From Hyphomicrobiales bacterium (lineage in GTDB: Bacteria > Pseudomonadota > Alphaproteobacteria > Rhizobiales > Aestuariivirgaceae), in contig JAHFPK010000010.1 in the NCBI GenBank assembly GCA_023266715.1, positions 1 to 24,641 of the forward strand: DNA of 24,641 bases, written 5' to 3'. How positions within the stretch are numbered: the stretch's first letter is position 1; each line of letters opens with the position of its first letter. Positions 8,025 through 16,019 of this stretch are shown here, piece after piece. A program made the translations under genes and the position numbers. The notes beneath the pieces were generated by a model. That model was not told the origin of the DNA. It saw nothing but the letters and a program-made list of their open reading frames with translations, and did no database searches.

Positions 8025-8720
8025 ATGACGACGACGGCCCGACCCTTTCGTGAAATGATTGTGCAGTTGTTGGCGACCGTGATGATCCCGGTTTCGGTTG
8101 CGGGCACAGGTCTTTATTACACACGCTGGCAGCAGAATTTGAATGACCTTAAAACGATGATTGATCTCGTCAGCGACCAGAATCCAGAGCGCCGCAAATA
8201 TGGCGTCGCCATGTTTGAGTATTTGTTGAAGAACGACAAGGTGCCAGTTGAATTTGTGGCGGCGCAACTGTCTTATGCCAATTCGTCGGCTGACAAGGAA
8301 CTGCTCCCCCTCATGGAGCAGGCGCTCCTCAAGGCTTCGGTTGAAAACAGCAAGGTGGCGGACACTTTCCGGCAGGCGCTGGAGCGCATGCCGAGCCGTA
8401 TCTTCATTCATGCGATGAATGACAAGCAGCGAGCCTGCTTTTCCTTGTTGATGAGCAAGGTCAAGGATACGGATCGCACTAATATCGTGGTTCCGGGATT
8501 TGCGCGGGCTACCTGGAATGGCGAGGGCCACGAACTTCGGGTTTTCCGCTCAACTGACGTGGCACGCGGCAATGATCTGGTTAAGATATTCAACGATGTG
8601 GGTTTACCCGTTGTCTTGAAAGATCTTTCAGACGCTGAGGGCAGTGCGGCCAAGGCGCGGGCCAATACATTCGAATTGTGGTTCGGGCAGGCCAAGTTGC
8701 CAGCGTCCTGCGGAGTTTAA
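8025..8720 (+). CDS. Membrane-anchored protein of unknown function
   Basis: A 231-residue protein I do not recognise. Residues about 10-32 form one hydrophobic segment after a short basic N-terminus, so the rest is probably periplasmic or membrane-tethered. The next 80 residues look helical, rich in Glu, Lys and Leu. The last 90 contain a HELRVFRSTDVARGNDLVKI-type alpha/beta stretch that loosely recalls LytR C-terminal domains; the resemblance is weak. GGAGAGA lies 4 bases before the ATG at 8025, and I prefer that to the GTG one codon earlier. It begins 13 bases after the AbrB-family gene and may be co-transcribed with it. Confidence 0.75.
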   Translation: MTTTARPFREMIVQLLATVMIPVSVAGTGLYYTRWQQNLNDLKTMIDLVSDQNPERRKYGVAMFEYLLKNDKVPVEFVAAQLSYANSSADKELLPLMEQALLKASVENSKVADTFRQALERMPSRIFIHAMNDKQRACFSLLMSKVKDTDRTNIVVPGFARATWNGEGHELRVFRSTDVARGNDLVKIFNDVGLPVVLKDLSDAEGSAAKARANTFELWFGQAKLPASCGV

Positions 8721-8822
8721 CCTTCTATTTGGCATTCTTTCTGCAGCAGCACTTGAAACTGGATATTCCATCGGGGATATGTCCTATTTTGATACAGTTG
8801 GTGGAATTGAGGAGCCAATCCG

Positions 8823-9341
8823 GTGGCCGAGCATGACGATCTCAGCGGCGCGTTACGCAAGGCCCGCCTGGCAGAAGCGGCTCATTTTGAGGCGGTTCTT
8901 GGGATCAAGGATTCCAAATCGCTCAGGCTGCAGGTGTTGAAAGACGATGTTGCCCCAATCATTGCGGCAACCCCGGAAGCGGCCAATGTCTTTGATCTCG
9001 CCCTGGTTCCAGGTGAACCCCCCAGGCTTTGGATTGATCTGATTTCCTTTGTTGAGATGGAGCCGGATTACCGGACCTACCGCCTGCAGCAGGACAATCA
9101 GGGTGGGCGCGAGGCACTTTTTGAAACTGCTGACCGTGCCGAGATGGTTAAATATCTCAAATCCTATCTGGCGCACCGGATGATTGTTCGGGAACGGCAA
9201 ATTGTGAGGACAGCACCTGTTTTGCAACCTGTTGCAAGATATTCCATCGGAGCGATAATTTTCGCCTGGTTCAATGGACTTATCCTTGGTCTACTGGTCC
9301 TTCTTTTTTCTGCTATCTCATTGGGAAAGCTTAAGTTTTAG
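8823..9341 (+). CDS. Protein of unknown function with C-terminal membrane segment
   Basis: A 172-residue protein of unknown function. The first 120 residues are soluble, mixed alpha/beta, with a PPRLWIDLISFVEMEPDYRTYRL-type core (about residues 60-82). Residues about 140-165 form a single hydrophobic segment close to the C-terminus, giving a tail-anchored or reversed orientation relative to the preceding protein. The start is GTG with GAGGAG 8 bases upstream. A gap of about 100 bases separates it from the gene before, and 146 bases from the sphingolipid operon after. No catalytic motif is evident. Composition and codon use look like the neighbours. Confidence 0.78.
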   Translation: MAEHDDLSGALRKARLAEAAHFEAVLGIKDSKSLRLQVLKDDVAPIIAATPEAANVFDLALVPGEPPRLWIDLISFVEMEPDYRTYRLQQDNQGGREALFETADRAEMVKYLKSYLAHRMIVRERQIVRTAPVLQPVARYSIGAIIFAWFNGLILGLLVLLFSAISLGKLKF

Positions 9342-9487
9342 GCATTCTCCCAATCGTTACAATCTGAAACACCATTTGATTTCACCTCGCTGCCTGCCCT
9401 TGATACTCAGGACAAGGGGCTAAAGCGGATTCGCAGGGGTTCGCCGAGATTAAAAGAAGCAACAAAGACTTCCAAAGGTGCGAATAA
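9342..9487 (+). promoter_or_regulatory. Presumed promoter region of the aasR-cerR-acpR-spt operon
   Basis: This 146-base gap is the only sizeable non-coding stretch upstream of the four-gene operon, so the promoter probably lies here. I could not resolve a convincing -35/-10 pair. AAAGGTG about 8 bases before the ATG at 9488 is the ribosome-binding site. Confidence 0.35.
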
Positions 9488-11302
9488 ATGACTGCGAAGG
9501 CAGCAAACCAGAACGTTGAAGCGGTAGCGGCTGAGTTGGCCAGAACACCGCGAGCAAACCGTAATCTGGAGCAGAAGCTCGCTGGATTTAAAACAATTGC
9601 TGAAGGTCTGGACTATGCGGCATGCGGGCTGACCGGATTTAATTTCTATTCGGCCAAGGGCGTATTGAGTCATGTTTTAACCTATGCAGAGCTGCGGAGA
9701 CGGGCTTTGGCCACTGCGCGGAAGCTGATGTCGGCCGGCATGAAGCGCGGCGATCGGGTTGCGATTATTGCTGAAACCGGACCGGAATTCATGGCGGTGT
9801 TTTTTGGCTGCCAATATGCGGGGCTGGTTCCCTGTCCCATGCCTTACACCATGTATATCGGCGGCAAGGACGCCTATGTTGGGCGTGTCGCCGGCATGCT
9901 TCGCGCGGCTGCTGCCTGTGCCGTGGTCACTTCAGCCGATCTCGAGGGGCATATCCGCGCAGGCGCAGCAGGAGCGGGGGTTGAAAATGTTTTGACCCAT
10001 GAGAAGCTGCAGGCGCTGCCGGAATCGCTTGCAAAACTTGAAGCCTTCGGCCCCGATGATGTGGCCTATATTCAGTATTCATCTGGCTCTACTTCGGAGC
10101 CCAAGGGTGTTTTGATTACGCAAAAAGCCATTATGGCGAATACACAAGGCATCTTGCGTGATGGCTTGCGGGTCACAAAGAGTGACCGGGCGTTTTCCTG
10201 GCTGCCGCTTTATCACGACATGGGGCTGGTTGGATTTTGCCTGGCGCCAATGATGGGACAGGTGTCGGTTGATTATATCTCTACACCTTCATTTGCGCGC
10301 AGGCCCGCTTTGTGGTTGCGGCTGATGTCGGAAAACCGCTCGACGGTGTCCTACTCGCCAAGCTTTGGTTACGATCTTGCGGCACGGCGTATCAACGGCG
10401 AAGCTGTAACCCTTGATCTCAGCAACTGGCGGGCCGCGGGCATTGGCGGTGACATGGTGCGCGCTGATGTGCTCAAACATTTTGGCGAGACCCTTTCAGT
10501 TGCGGGCTTTGATCAAAACGCGTTCATGCCGAGCTATGGCATGGCGGAATCAACCCTTGCGGTTTCTTTCAGCGATGTCGCGCAACCCATTCGCATTGAT
10601 ACAATCGACAAGTTCGCCTACAAAAATTCGGGCCGCGCCATTCCTGCCACGGAAGCTCAGGACCAGGACGCAGTGCGCAGTTTTGTTGTCTGCGGCAAAC
10701 CTTTACCTGGCCATGAAATGGTGGTCCGTGATGAATTTGGCCGGGCGCTCAAGGACCGTGAGATTGGCCACATCTTCGTGAGGGGGCCAAGCCTGATGTT
10801 CGGCTACTATCACAACACGCAAGCTACCGAGGCGGTGATTGCCGCCGATGGATTTTTAGCCACCGGCGACATGGGCTATATGCTCAACGATGAAATTGTT
10901 ATCACCGGCCGCGCCAAAGACTTGATCCTGCATAATGGCCGCAATATCTGGCCGCAGGATATTGAATGGGCGGCAGAGCAGGTCGAGCCGCTCAAGTCTG
11001 GTGATGTCGCGGCCTTTGCGGTTGAAGGCGACGATGGCGATGATGATGTGGTGGTGCTTGTGCAGTGCCGTGCGACCGGCGATGTCGAGATCGAAAAATT
11101 GCGGCGGGAAGTCTCCGCCGTCGTGCATCACAGCGCAGGCGTTGAATGCGAAGTGGTTCTGGTGCCACCAAAGAGCCTGCCCTTTACTTCTTCAGGAAAA
11201 CTTTCGCGTGCCGGCGCCAAACAGAAATATCTCTCAGGCGAATTTGTTGAGATTGCTCATCGGTCATCGCAAGCGGCTGAATTCCTGGCCGCTGCCCAAT
11301 AA
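9488..11302 (+). CDS. aasR: Fatty acyl-AMP ligase / acyl-ACP synthetase of sphingolipid synthesis
   Basis: A 604-residue adenylate-forming enzyme. The phosphate-binding loop YSSGSTSEPKG (residues 197-207), the SYGMAE motif (349-354), the TGD motif (459-461), the hinge GRAKDLI (474-480) and the C-terminal catalytic Lys571 in SSGKLS are all present. It should activate a fatty acid as acyl-AMP and load it onto a carrier. The ACP gene two positions downstream is the natural acceptor. An equivalent enzyme (AasR) does this in the Caulobacter sphingolipid pathway, as I recall. The sequence resembles fatty acyl-AMP ligases more than acyl-CoA synthetases. It is the first gene of a four-gene operon. 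The assignment rests on motifs plus gene order. Confidence 0.88.
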   Translation: MTAKAANQNVEAVAAELARTPRANRNLEQKLAGFKTIAEGLDYAACGLTGFNFYSAKGVLSHVLTYAELRRRALATARKLMSAGMKRGDRVAIIAETGPEFMAVFFGCQYAGLVPCPMPYTMYIGGKDAYVGRVAGMLRAAAACAVVTSADLEGHIRAGAAGAGVENVLTHEKLQALPESLAKLEAFGPDDVAYIQYSSGSTSEPKGVLITQKAIMANTQGILRDGLRVTKSDRAFSWLPLYHDMGLVGFCLAPMMGQVSVDYISTPSFARRPALWLRLMSENRSTVSYSPSFGYDLAARRINGEAVTLDLSNWRAAGIGGDMVRADVLKHFGETLSVAGFDQNAFMPSYGMAESTLAVSFSDVAQPIRIDTIDKFAYKNSGRAIPATEAQDQDAVRSFVVCGKPLPGHEMVVRDEFGRALKDREIGHIFVRGPSLMFGYYHNTQATEAVIAADGFLATGDMGYMLNDEIVITGRAKDLILHNGRNIWPQDIEWAAEQVEPLKSGDVAAFAVEGDDGDDDVVVLVQCRATGDVEIEKLRREVSAVVHHSAGVECEVVLVPPKSLPFTSSGKLSRAGAKQKYLSGEFVEIAHRSSQAAEFLAAAQ

Positions 11303-11320
11303 GCCTAGACGAAAACTATC

Positions 11321-12283
11321 ATGCCATTAAAGATTGCCCTCACTGGAGCCACGGGTTTTGTTGGCCGCGCCGTGGTTTCCGCCCTCATGGCCAAATCCCA
11401 TCAGGTGTCGGCCTTGGTGCGTGATTCCTCGCGCGCAGATCTTCCTGCTGGCTTGCAACAGGTACAAGGCGATCTTCAGAACGGTGTTGCTCTTGATGGG
11501 CTCACGAAAGGCGCGGATGTTGTCATTCATATTGCGGGGGTGATTGGTGCCATCTCGCGAAGCGACTTCTTTGCGGCCAATGAACAGGGTTCGCGGGCAA
11601 TTGCCGAAGCCGCAGCGCGCAACGGTGTGAAGCGCTTCGTTCATATTTCATCTCTGGCGGCGCGGGAACCGCAGCTTTCGATTTATGGGGCCAGCAAAAG
11701 AGCTGGCGAAGTTCTACTGGAAAGTTTCACTGGCAAGATGTCCATCGTCATCTTGCGGCCACCTGCAGTTTATGGTCCGGGCGACAGAGGAACTCTGCCA
11801 TTGCTGCGGGCCCTCACGCATTCATTTGCGGTTATTCCAGGCAGTGGCAAGATGCGCTTCTCGCTCATTTATGTGGATGATCTGGCCGAAATCATTGTGG
11901 AGGCCGCGGAGGCCAGGAGAACCGGGGTGGTCGAACTGGATGACGGACAGCGGCAGGGCCATGACTGGCGCGAGCTCACCGGTGTTGCCTCTGCCTGCGA
12001 GCAGAAAAACATTACGCCCATCTTTCTGCCGAAGTTTATTGCGATGTCTGTCGCCTCTATCGTTGAAGCCGTTGCGAAAGCCAGAGGCAAGCCGCCTGAG
12101 GTTTCCCGTGATAAAATCCATCAACTCTACCATGAGGATTGGGTGGCGAGAGGTGCCGAATGGCCATTGAAAGACCCAACAGACTTTGCGAAGGGGTTCA
12201 AGACAACAGTAGAATGGTACCGCCAGGCCCGTTGGTTGCCACAACGGCGCAGCACCGCTCACGACCAAAAAATTGTAACGTAA
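11321..12283 (+). CDS. cerR: NAD(P)-dependent epimerase/dehydratase-type reductase, probable ceramide reductase
   Basis: A 320-residue extended short-chain dehydrogenase/reductase. The nucleotide-binding GATGFVG is at residues 9-15, the active-site serines are in HISS (108-111), and the catalytic pair is Tyr122 and Lys126 in YGASK. The RPPAVYGPGDRG segment is typical of the extended family. In Caulobacter a protein of this type at the same position reduces the 3-keto group of oxidised ceramide, after N-acylation. It starts 18 bases after aasR and ends 8 bases before acpR. Sequence alone gives the fold; the ceramide role comes from the conserved neighbourhood. Confidence 0.85.
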   Translation: MPLKIALTGATGFVGRAVVSALMAKSHQVSALVRDSSRADLPAGLQQVQGDLQNGVALDGLTKGADVVIHIAGVIGAISRSDFFAANEQGSRAIAEAAARNGVKRFVHISSLAAREPQLSIYGASKRAGEVLLESFTGKMSIVILRPPAVYGPGDRGTLPLLRALTHSFAVIPGSGKMRFSLIYVDDLAEIIVEAAEARRTGVVELDDGQRQGHDWRELTGVASACEQKNITPIFLPKFIAMSVASIVEAVAKARGKPPEVSRDKIHQLYHEDWVARGAEWPLKDPTDFAKGFKTTVEWYRQARWLPQRRSTAHDQKIVT

Positions 12284-12291
12284 GAGAGATC

Positions 12292-12540
12292 ATGACGGCC
12301 TCACAGGACACCATCGGTCAGATCTGCAAATTGCTGGAGCCGTTCAATTCCACCGGCAAGGTACTTACGCCAGATACTGAAATTTCTACCGATCTCAACA
12401 TTGATTCGGTTGCGGTGATGGATTTCGTCATGGAAGTCGAAGACCACTTTGATATCGAAATTCCATTGAATGTCGTGTCCGAGACGCACAGTATCAACGA
12501 TCTTGCGATGGTTGTTGATGCTCGAACAAAGAAGGCCTGA
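12292..12540 (+). CDS. acpR: Specialised acyl carrier protein for serine palmitoyltransferase
   Basis: An 82-residue acidic acyl carrier protein. The phosphopantetheine attachment is Ser39 in NIDSVAVMDF, with valine in place of the leucine that normally follows the serine (DSL). I chose the ATG at 12292 because it gives the normal ACP length and lies just after AGAGAG; a longer frame reaches back into cerR without support. Its stop TGA overlaps the spt ATG by one base. It should carry the acyl chain loaded by the ligase and hand it to serine palmitoyltransferase. Confidence 0.92.
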   Translation: MTASQDTIGQICKLLEPFNSTGKVLTPDTEISTDLNIDSVAVMDFVMEVEDHFDIEIPLNVVSETHSINDLAMVVDARTKKA

Positions 12541-13742
12541 TGCAAATGATTGATTTGTTGGAAAAGCATAAGGGGATTGCCGAACGCCACGCCCGTATGA
12601 TGGCGATGGGGGTGGATGCGGTAGGCCTCACCAATGATAAAATTCTCTCTCCCACACGCGCCGTGATCAATGGCCGTGAGACCATACTGGCTGGAACGAA
12701 TAACTACATGGGCATTACGTTTGATGCTGATTGCGTCAGGGCTGGCCAGGACGCCATGGCGGAATTTGGCACGGGCACCACGGGCTCGCGCATTGCCAAT
12801 GGCAGCTACGCCTTGCACAAGGAGCTTGAAAGCGAACTCGCCAAATTTCTGAAGCGCAAACATTGCATCATCTTTACCACAGGTTATCAGGCCAACTTGG
12901 GCATGATGTCCGGACTTGCGGGTCCGAAGGATACGATTTTTCTCGACGCAGATTCTCATTCTTCCATTTATGACGGCTGCGCCCTTTCGGGTGCAAAGCT
13001 GGTGCGCTTTCGCCACAATGACGCGGCGGATTTGGACAAGCGCCTGGCGCGTTCGGAAGGGGAAGAGGGAGGTCGGCTGGTTGTGGTTGAAGGCATCTAC
13101 TCAATGCTGGGTGACCGCGCGCCACTGGCAGACTTCGTTGAAGTTAAGAAGAAGTACGGCTTCCAGCTCCTCGCCGATGAGGCCCATTCTTTCGGCGTGC
13201 TCGGCCCGCATGGCCGTGGGCTTGCCGATGAGGCGGGTCTTGAAGATGATATCGATTTCATTGTTGGCACTTTCTCCAAGAGTATCGGCGCCATCGGCGG
13301 TTTTGGGGCGGGCAATCATCCGCTCTTTGAAACATTGCGTTATGCCATGCGGCCCTACATGTTCACAGCCTCGTCTTCGCCCGCATCCGTTGCAACGTCG
13401 CTTGCTGCCGTCAGAAAGCTGGCAGCCGAACCAGAACGCCGGGGCCGTCTGGGGGTCAATTCGGCGCGACTCTTTGCCGGCTTCAAGGGGCTGGGACTTG
13501 ATCTGGGCTGTGACACGGTAAGCCCGGTGATTGCGGTGAAATGCGCCGATGAAATTTCCACCATTGCCATGTGGAATGCCCTATTGGAAGCAGGCGTGTA
13601 TGTGAATATTGCGCTTCCGCCGGGCACGCCGAACCGGCTTTGCCTGCTGCGCTGCTCTGTATCCGCGGCACATAGTTTCGATGATATTGACAAAATCATC
13701 GCGCTGTTTGGAAAAGTTGTGGCGAGCCGGGCTGCGGCCTAG
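12540..13742 (+). CDS. spt: Serine palmitoyltransferase (alpha-oxoamine synthase family)
   Basis: A 400-residue PLP enzyme that condenses L-serine with an acyl thioester to 3-ketosphinganine, the committed step of sphingolipid synthesis. Visible elements are GTGTTGSR (residues 78-84), the PLP-stacking His140 in DSHSS, Asp213 and His216 in DEAHSFG, and the Schiff-base Lys247 in TFSKSIG. The long match to alpha-oxoamine synthases does not by itself exclude 2-amino-3-ketobutyrate ligase or 8-amino-7-oxononanoate synthase. The coupled ACP gene upstream and the ceramide genes around it settle the choice. AGAAGG precedes the ATG by 4 to 5 bases inside acpR. It is the last gene of the plus-strand operon. 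Confidence 0.93.
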   Translation: MQMIDLLEKHKGIAERHARMMAMGVDAVGLTNDKILSPTRAVINGRETILAGTNNYMGITFDADCVRAGQDAMAEFGTGTTGSRIANGSYALHKELESELAKFLKRKHCIIFTTGYQANLGMMSGLAGPKDTIFLDADSHSSIYDGCALSGAKLVRFRHNDAADLDKRLARSEGEEGGRLVVVEGIYSMLGDRAPLADFVEVKKKYGFQLLADEAHSFGVLGPHGRGLADEAGLEDDIDFIVGTFSKSIGAIGGFGAGNHPLFETLRYAMRPYMFTASSSPASVATSLAAVRKLAAEPERRGRLGVNSARLFAGFKGLGLDLGCDTVSPVIAVKCADEISTIAMWNALLEAGVYVNIALPPGTPNRLCLLRCSVSAAHSFDDIDKIIALFGKVVASRAAA

Positions 13743-13811
13743 CGAATTGTCCCTTCGCTGTGCGTGGCGGGAAGCGGCAACAGTTCTCCCGGTTTCCTGC
13801 TCAAGCGATCC
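13743..13811. other. Convergent junction between the two sphingolipid operons
   Basis: This 69-base gap separates the ends of spt and the lipid kinase. A small GCGAA/TTCGC hairpin with a 7-base loop sits at 13742-13758, but there is no T-run on either strand. I therefore do not call an intrinsic terminator. Confidence 0.3.
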
Positions 13812-14768
13812 TCATCCGCAGAGATAGGTGAAAGCCGGGCCGGTTTCTACTTTCAGAGGCTCGCTTTGGGGGCCTTCAAAGAATTCGCCGTCAATCACGT
13901 AGATGGCTGGACAGGTGATTTCCAATCTGCTGCTGGAAAAGCTCAAGGCGCCATGCGGTACTTTTCGGTTTGTTCCGCCGTACATAACTGGCAAGAGCCA
14001 GCGCGAAATGCTGGGCACGGGGTAGGGAAACACCGAGGTACGGATGGGACCAAGCTTCTGACCCCAGAAGGGCCTGGCACCCATGACGAGTTTTTCAAGG
14101 GTGGTGGAGAGCATCAGGAGTTGTGTGCCGGTGCAAAACGTTTTGCCGTCACTGGTAATCTCAATGGGAAAAGGACGGTCGAAACGGGTGACATCATGGG
14201 GATTGGGCTTGGTGAACATTGTGCGGCCCGCGGCGCTCGCCAGAGTGGCGAAGGTGGCCCAATTTCCTTTCACGCCCTTTGCGTTGAAAGCACGCTGGCA
14301 AAACAGCGTTGCTTCCGAGGCAGCGCCCGTTCCCAAGCACATGCCATGCCGCGCCCTGCCATCCGCAGGGTTCACAATCCGCAGGGTGGGGCGGTCTCGC
14401 ATTTGCCTTACTTCCAAACAGGCGATGTAATCTGCTTGGGCTTGCAGATTCTTGAAGCGAAACCCGAGGTCAGCGGCCGTCATGTTGGTCGTGCCATGGG
14501 GCAGGACGCAAAGGCGCGGCGCGACCTTGAATGGTTTTCGCTCTGCCAGTTCTGTTTGAATGGCATGCACGGTGCCGTCGCCAGAGCTGATGAACAAGTC
14601 GGTTACGCCGTCACTTGCGAATTCATCAAGAATGCCAGGCAGCTGTTCGAACTTTTCCAGCACGCGGCTTGAAACTGCCGCATTGCTTCTCAGCATCGCG
14701 ATGAGGCTCAGCCCCTTGCCGCTGGATTTCCCGGACACCGGGTTGACCAAGAGGCCGGCGCGTTTCAT
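13812..14768 (-). CDS. cpgB: Diacylglycerol kinase-family lipid kinase, probable ceramide kinase
   Basis: A 318-residue lipid kinase of the DAGK catalytic (YegS/sphingosine kinase) family. The nucleotide-binding motif reads SGDGT at residues 62-66, where most members have GGDGT. The second family motif LPHGTTN (89-95) is intact, as is the glycine-rich VNPVSGK at the start. I chose the ATG at 14768, which overlaps the upstream stop (ATGA). The longer frame runs into the preceding gene. In Caulobacter a kinase of this family in the ceramide cluster (CpgB) makes ceramide-1-phosphate. That is the likely job here, though a diacylglycerol or long-chain-base substrate cannot be excluded. It is the last gene of the minus-strand operon. 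Confidence 0.85.
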   Translation of the reverse strand: MKRAGLLVNPVSGKSSGKGLSLIAMLRSNAAVSSRVLEKFEQLPGILDEFASDGVTDLFISSGDGTVHAIQTELAERKPFKVAPRLCVLPHGTTNMTAADLGFRFKNLQAQADYIACLEVRQMRDRPTLRIVNPADGRARHGMCLGTGAASEATLFCQRAFNAKGVKGNWATFATLASAAGRTMFTKPNPHDVTRFDRPFPIEITSDGKTFCTGTQLLMLSTTLEKLVMGARPFWGQKLGPIRTSVFPYPVPSISRWLLPVMYGGTNRKVPHGALSFSSSRLEITCPAIYVIDGEFFEGPQSEPLKVETGPAFTYLCG

Positions 14769-16018
14769 GGTTTGGCCATCCACGAGGTCAGCGCTCCCGT
14801 TGTCTGCTTTGCCCGCAAGGCTTGTGCCATTTGAGTGGCAAGAAGGCCAAAACATATCACGGTCCAGACGGCAACTGCCAGCAAGCCCCAATCGGGCCCT
14901 GCAATGGCCGTGAAGAGTGTCAGCAGGACGAGATTGGGATTTCCCGGGGCGGTGACCTGCCGAAACATCGTATCGATGGGGCGCCACGTGTGAATCTCAA
15001 ATCCCAGCCATTTGACAGCTGTATTTTCGATCAGGCGCAAGAAGACATAGCCCAAAAGAATGATCGCGAGCACCCCCCTGAAAAAGCCATCGCTCCACTG
15101 AGTTCCCGTGGCCAGAAGGCCGAAGCCCCAAGCTGCGCACCAGATTGGCGGATGGACGAGATCAATGATGCGATCAATGTAATCGCCCCACTTGCTGGAG
15201 GTTAGCGTGGTACGGCCAAGTTTTTCATCGACGGTGTCAAGAAAGGTCATAGTCCAAGCGGCAAGGAGGCCAGGCACAAATTGGCCCTTGAAAAATAACC
15301 AAAAGGCCGAGGCCGCCATGACAACCGCGGCTATCGTCACCATGTTCGGTGTCACGCCGAGCCGCGCCAGAAAGCGCGTGGCATAGAAGGCGGGCACAGG
15401 CCATAGATGCTTGGTGATCACGTCCGTTGGTCCCTTGTAGGTTCCTAAGAACATGCGCCATTCGATCGCTCTTCTGTTTTTGGCGGTAACAATATTGGCG
15501 TATGGCGTTTCGCGCTCACGCAGTGATGCCCAGTAGTCCATGTCAAGCTGCGATGGCGCGCGCGCCAGTAGTTTTTCTCCAGCGAAGGCTCTGGTGCCGC
15601 GGAGGATATCCACGGTCCGTGCAACATCTTTGCCGCGTATGCTGGCCGCGACCGGCGAGGGATTGGCGGGGTCATCGTTGAGCAGCAGGAAATTGGGTCG
15701 CTTGAGAAGGACAGAAATGAGGGGTTGGTCAATCACCGCGTCACCGCGCACCAAAATGACCGGGCCATTGTGCTTGCCCGCCACCTCGTCATTCACGGTC
15801 TCGACAAGTCCGGCCTTGGCAAATTGTTTCTTCAGTCTTTCGTCCAAGGAAAGCGACCACAATTCTTGTTCTGGTGCACTCACGATGCAGAGCACAGGGT
15901 TGAAACGAATCTCCGGTGTCGGTTCCGGCGGTCTGTGAACCTGAATCGCCTCCGGATTTTTCGGTGTTTTCTTGGCGACCGGCTCACGGGCGGATTTGGT
16001 TCTGGCTTTCGTTGTCAC
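14765..16018 (-). CDS. CDP-alcohol phosphatidyltransferase with extra N-terminal nucleotidyltransferase-like domain
   Basis: A 417-residue two-part protein. The C-terminal half (from about residue 205) is a membrane CDP-alcohol phosphatidyltransferase with several hydrophobic segments. Its signature reads D261-xx-D264-E-xx-G-R269-x8-G278-xxx-D282-xxx-D286. All four aspartates are kept, but the usual DG and AR pairs are DE and GR. The N-terminal half, after about 35 Pro/Lys-rich residues, has SLDERLKKQFAKAG and VILVRGDAVID. These recall a sugar/inositol-phosphate nucleotidyltransferase, but the GxGxRL loop is missing, so it may be inactive. In the cluster it should transfer a head group to or from a ceramide or its phosphate. 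GTG start, one base after lptG. Confidence 0.83.
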   Translation of the reverse strand: MTTKARTKSAREPVAKKTPKNPEAIQVHRPPEPTPEIRFNPVLCIVSAPEQELWSLSLDERLKKQFAKAGLVETVNDEVAGKHNGPVILVRGDAVIDQPLISVLLKRPNFLLLNDDPANPSPVAASIRGKDVARTVDILRGTRAFAGEKLLARAPSQLDMDYWASLRERETPYANIVTAKNRRAIEWRMFLGTYKGPTDVITKHLWPVPAFYATRFLARLGVTPNMVTIAAVVMAASAFWLFFKGQFVPGLLAAWTMTFLDTVDEKLGRTTLTSSKWGDYIDRIIDLVHPPIWCAAWGFGLLATGTQWSDGFFRGVLAIILLGYVFLRLIENTAVKWLGFEIHTWRPIDTMFRQVTAPGNPNLVLLTLFTAIAGPDWGLLAVAVWTVICFGLLATQMAQALRAKQTTGALTSWMAKP

Positions 16019-16019
16019 G

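Noticed and set aside
8753..8781. TTGAAA with a 17-base spacer to GATATG as a promoter for the gene at 8823
   Set aside because: The -10 box matches poorly; chance is as likely.
13742..13758. Small hairpin after spt as a terminator
   Set aside because: Five base pairs, a 7-base loop and no T-run on either strand.
13764..14672. A 302-codon plus-strand ORF antisense to the lipid kinase
   Set aside because: It has no family resemblance. The minus strand carries intact kinase motifs and operon coupling, so this is a shadow frame.
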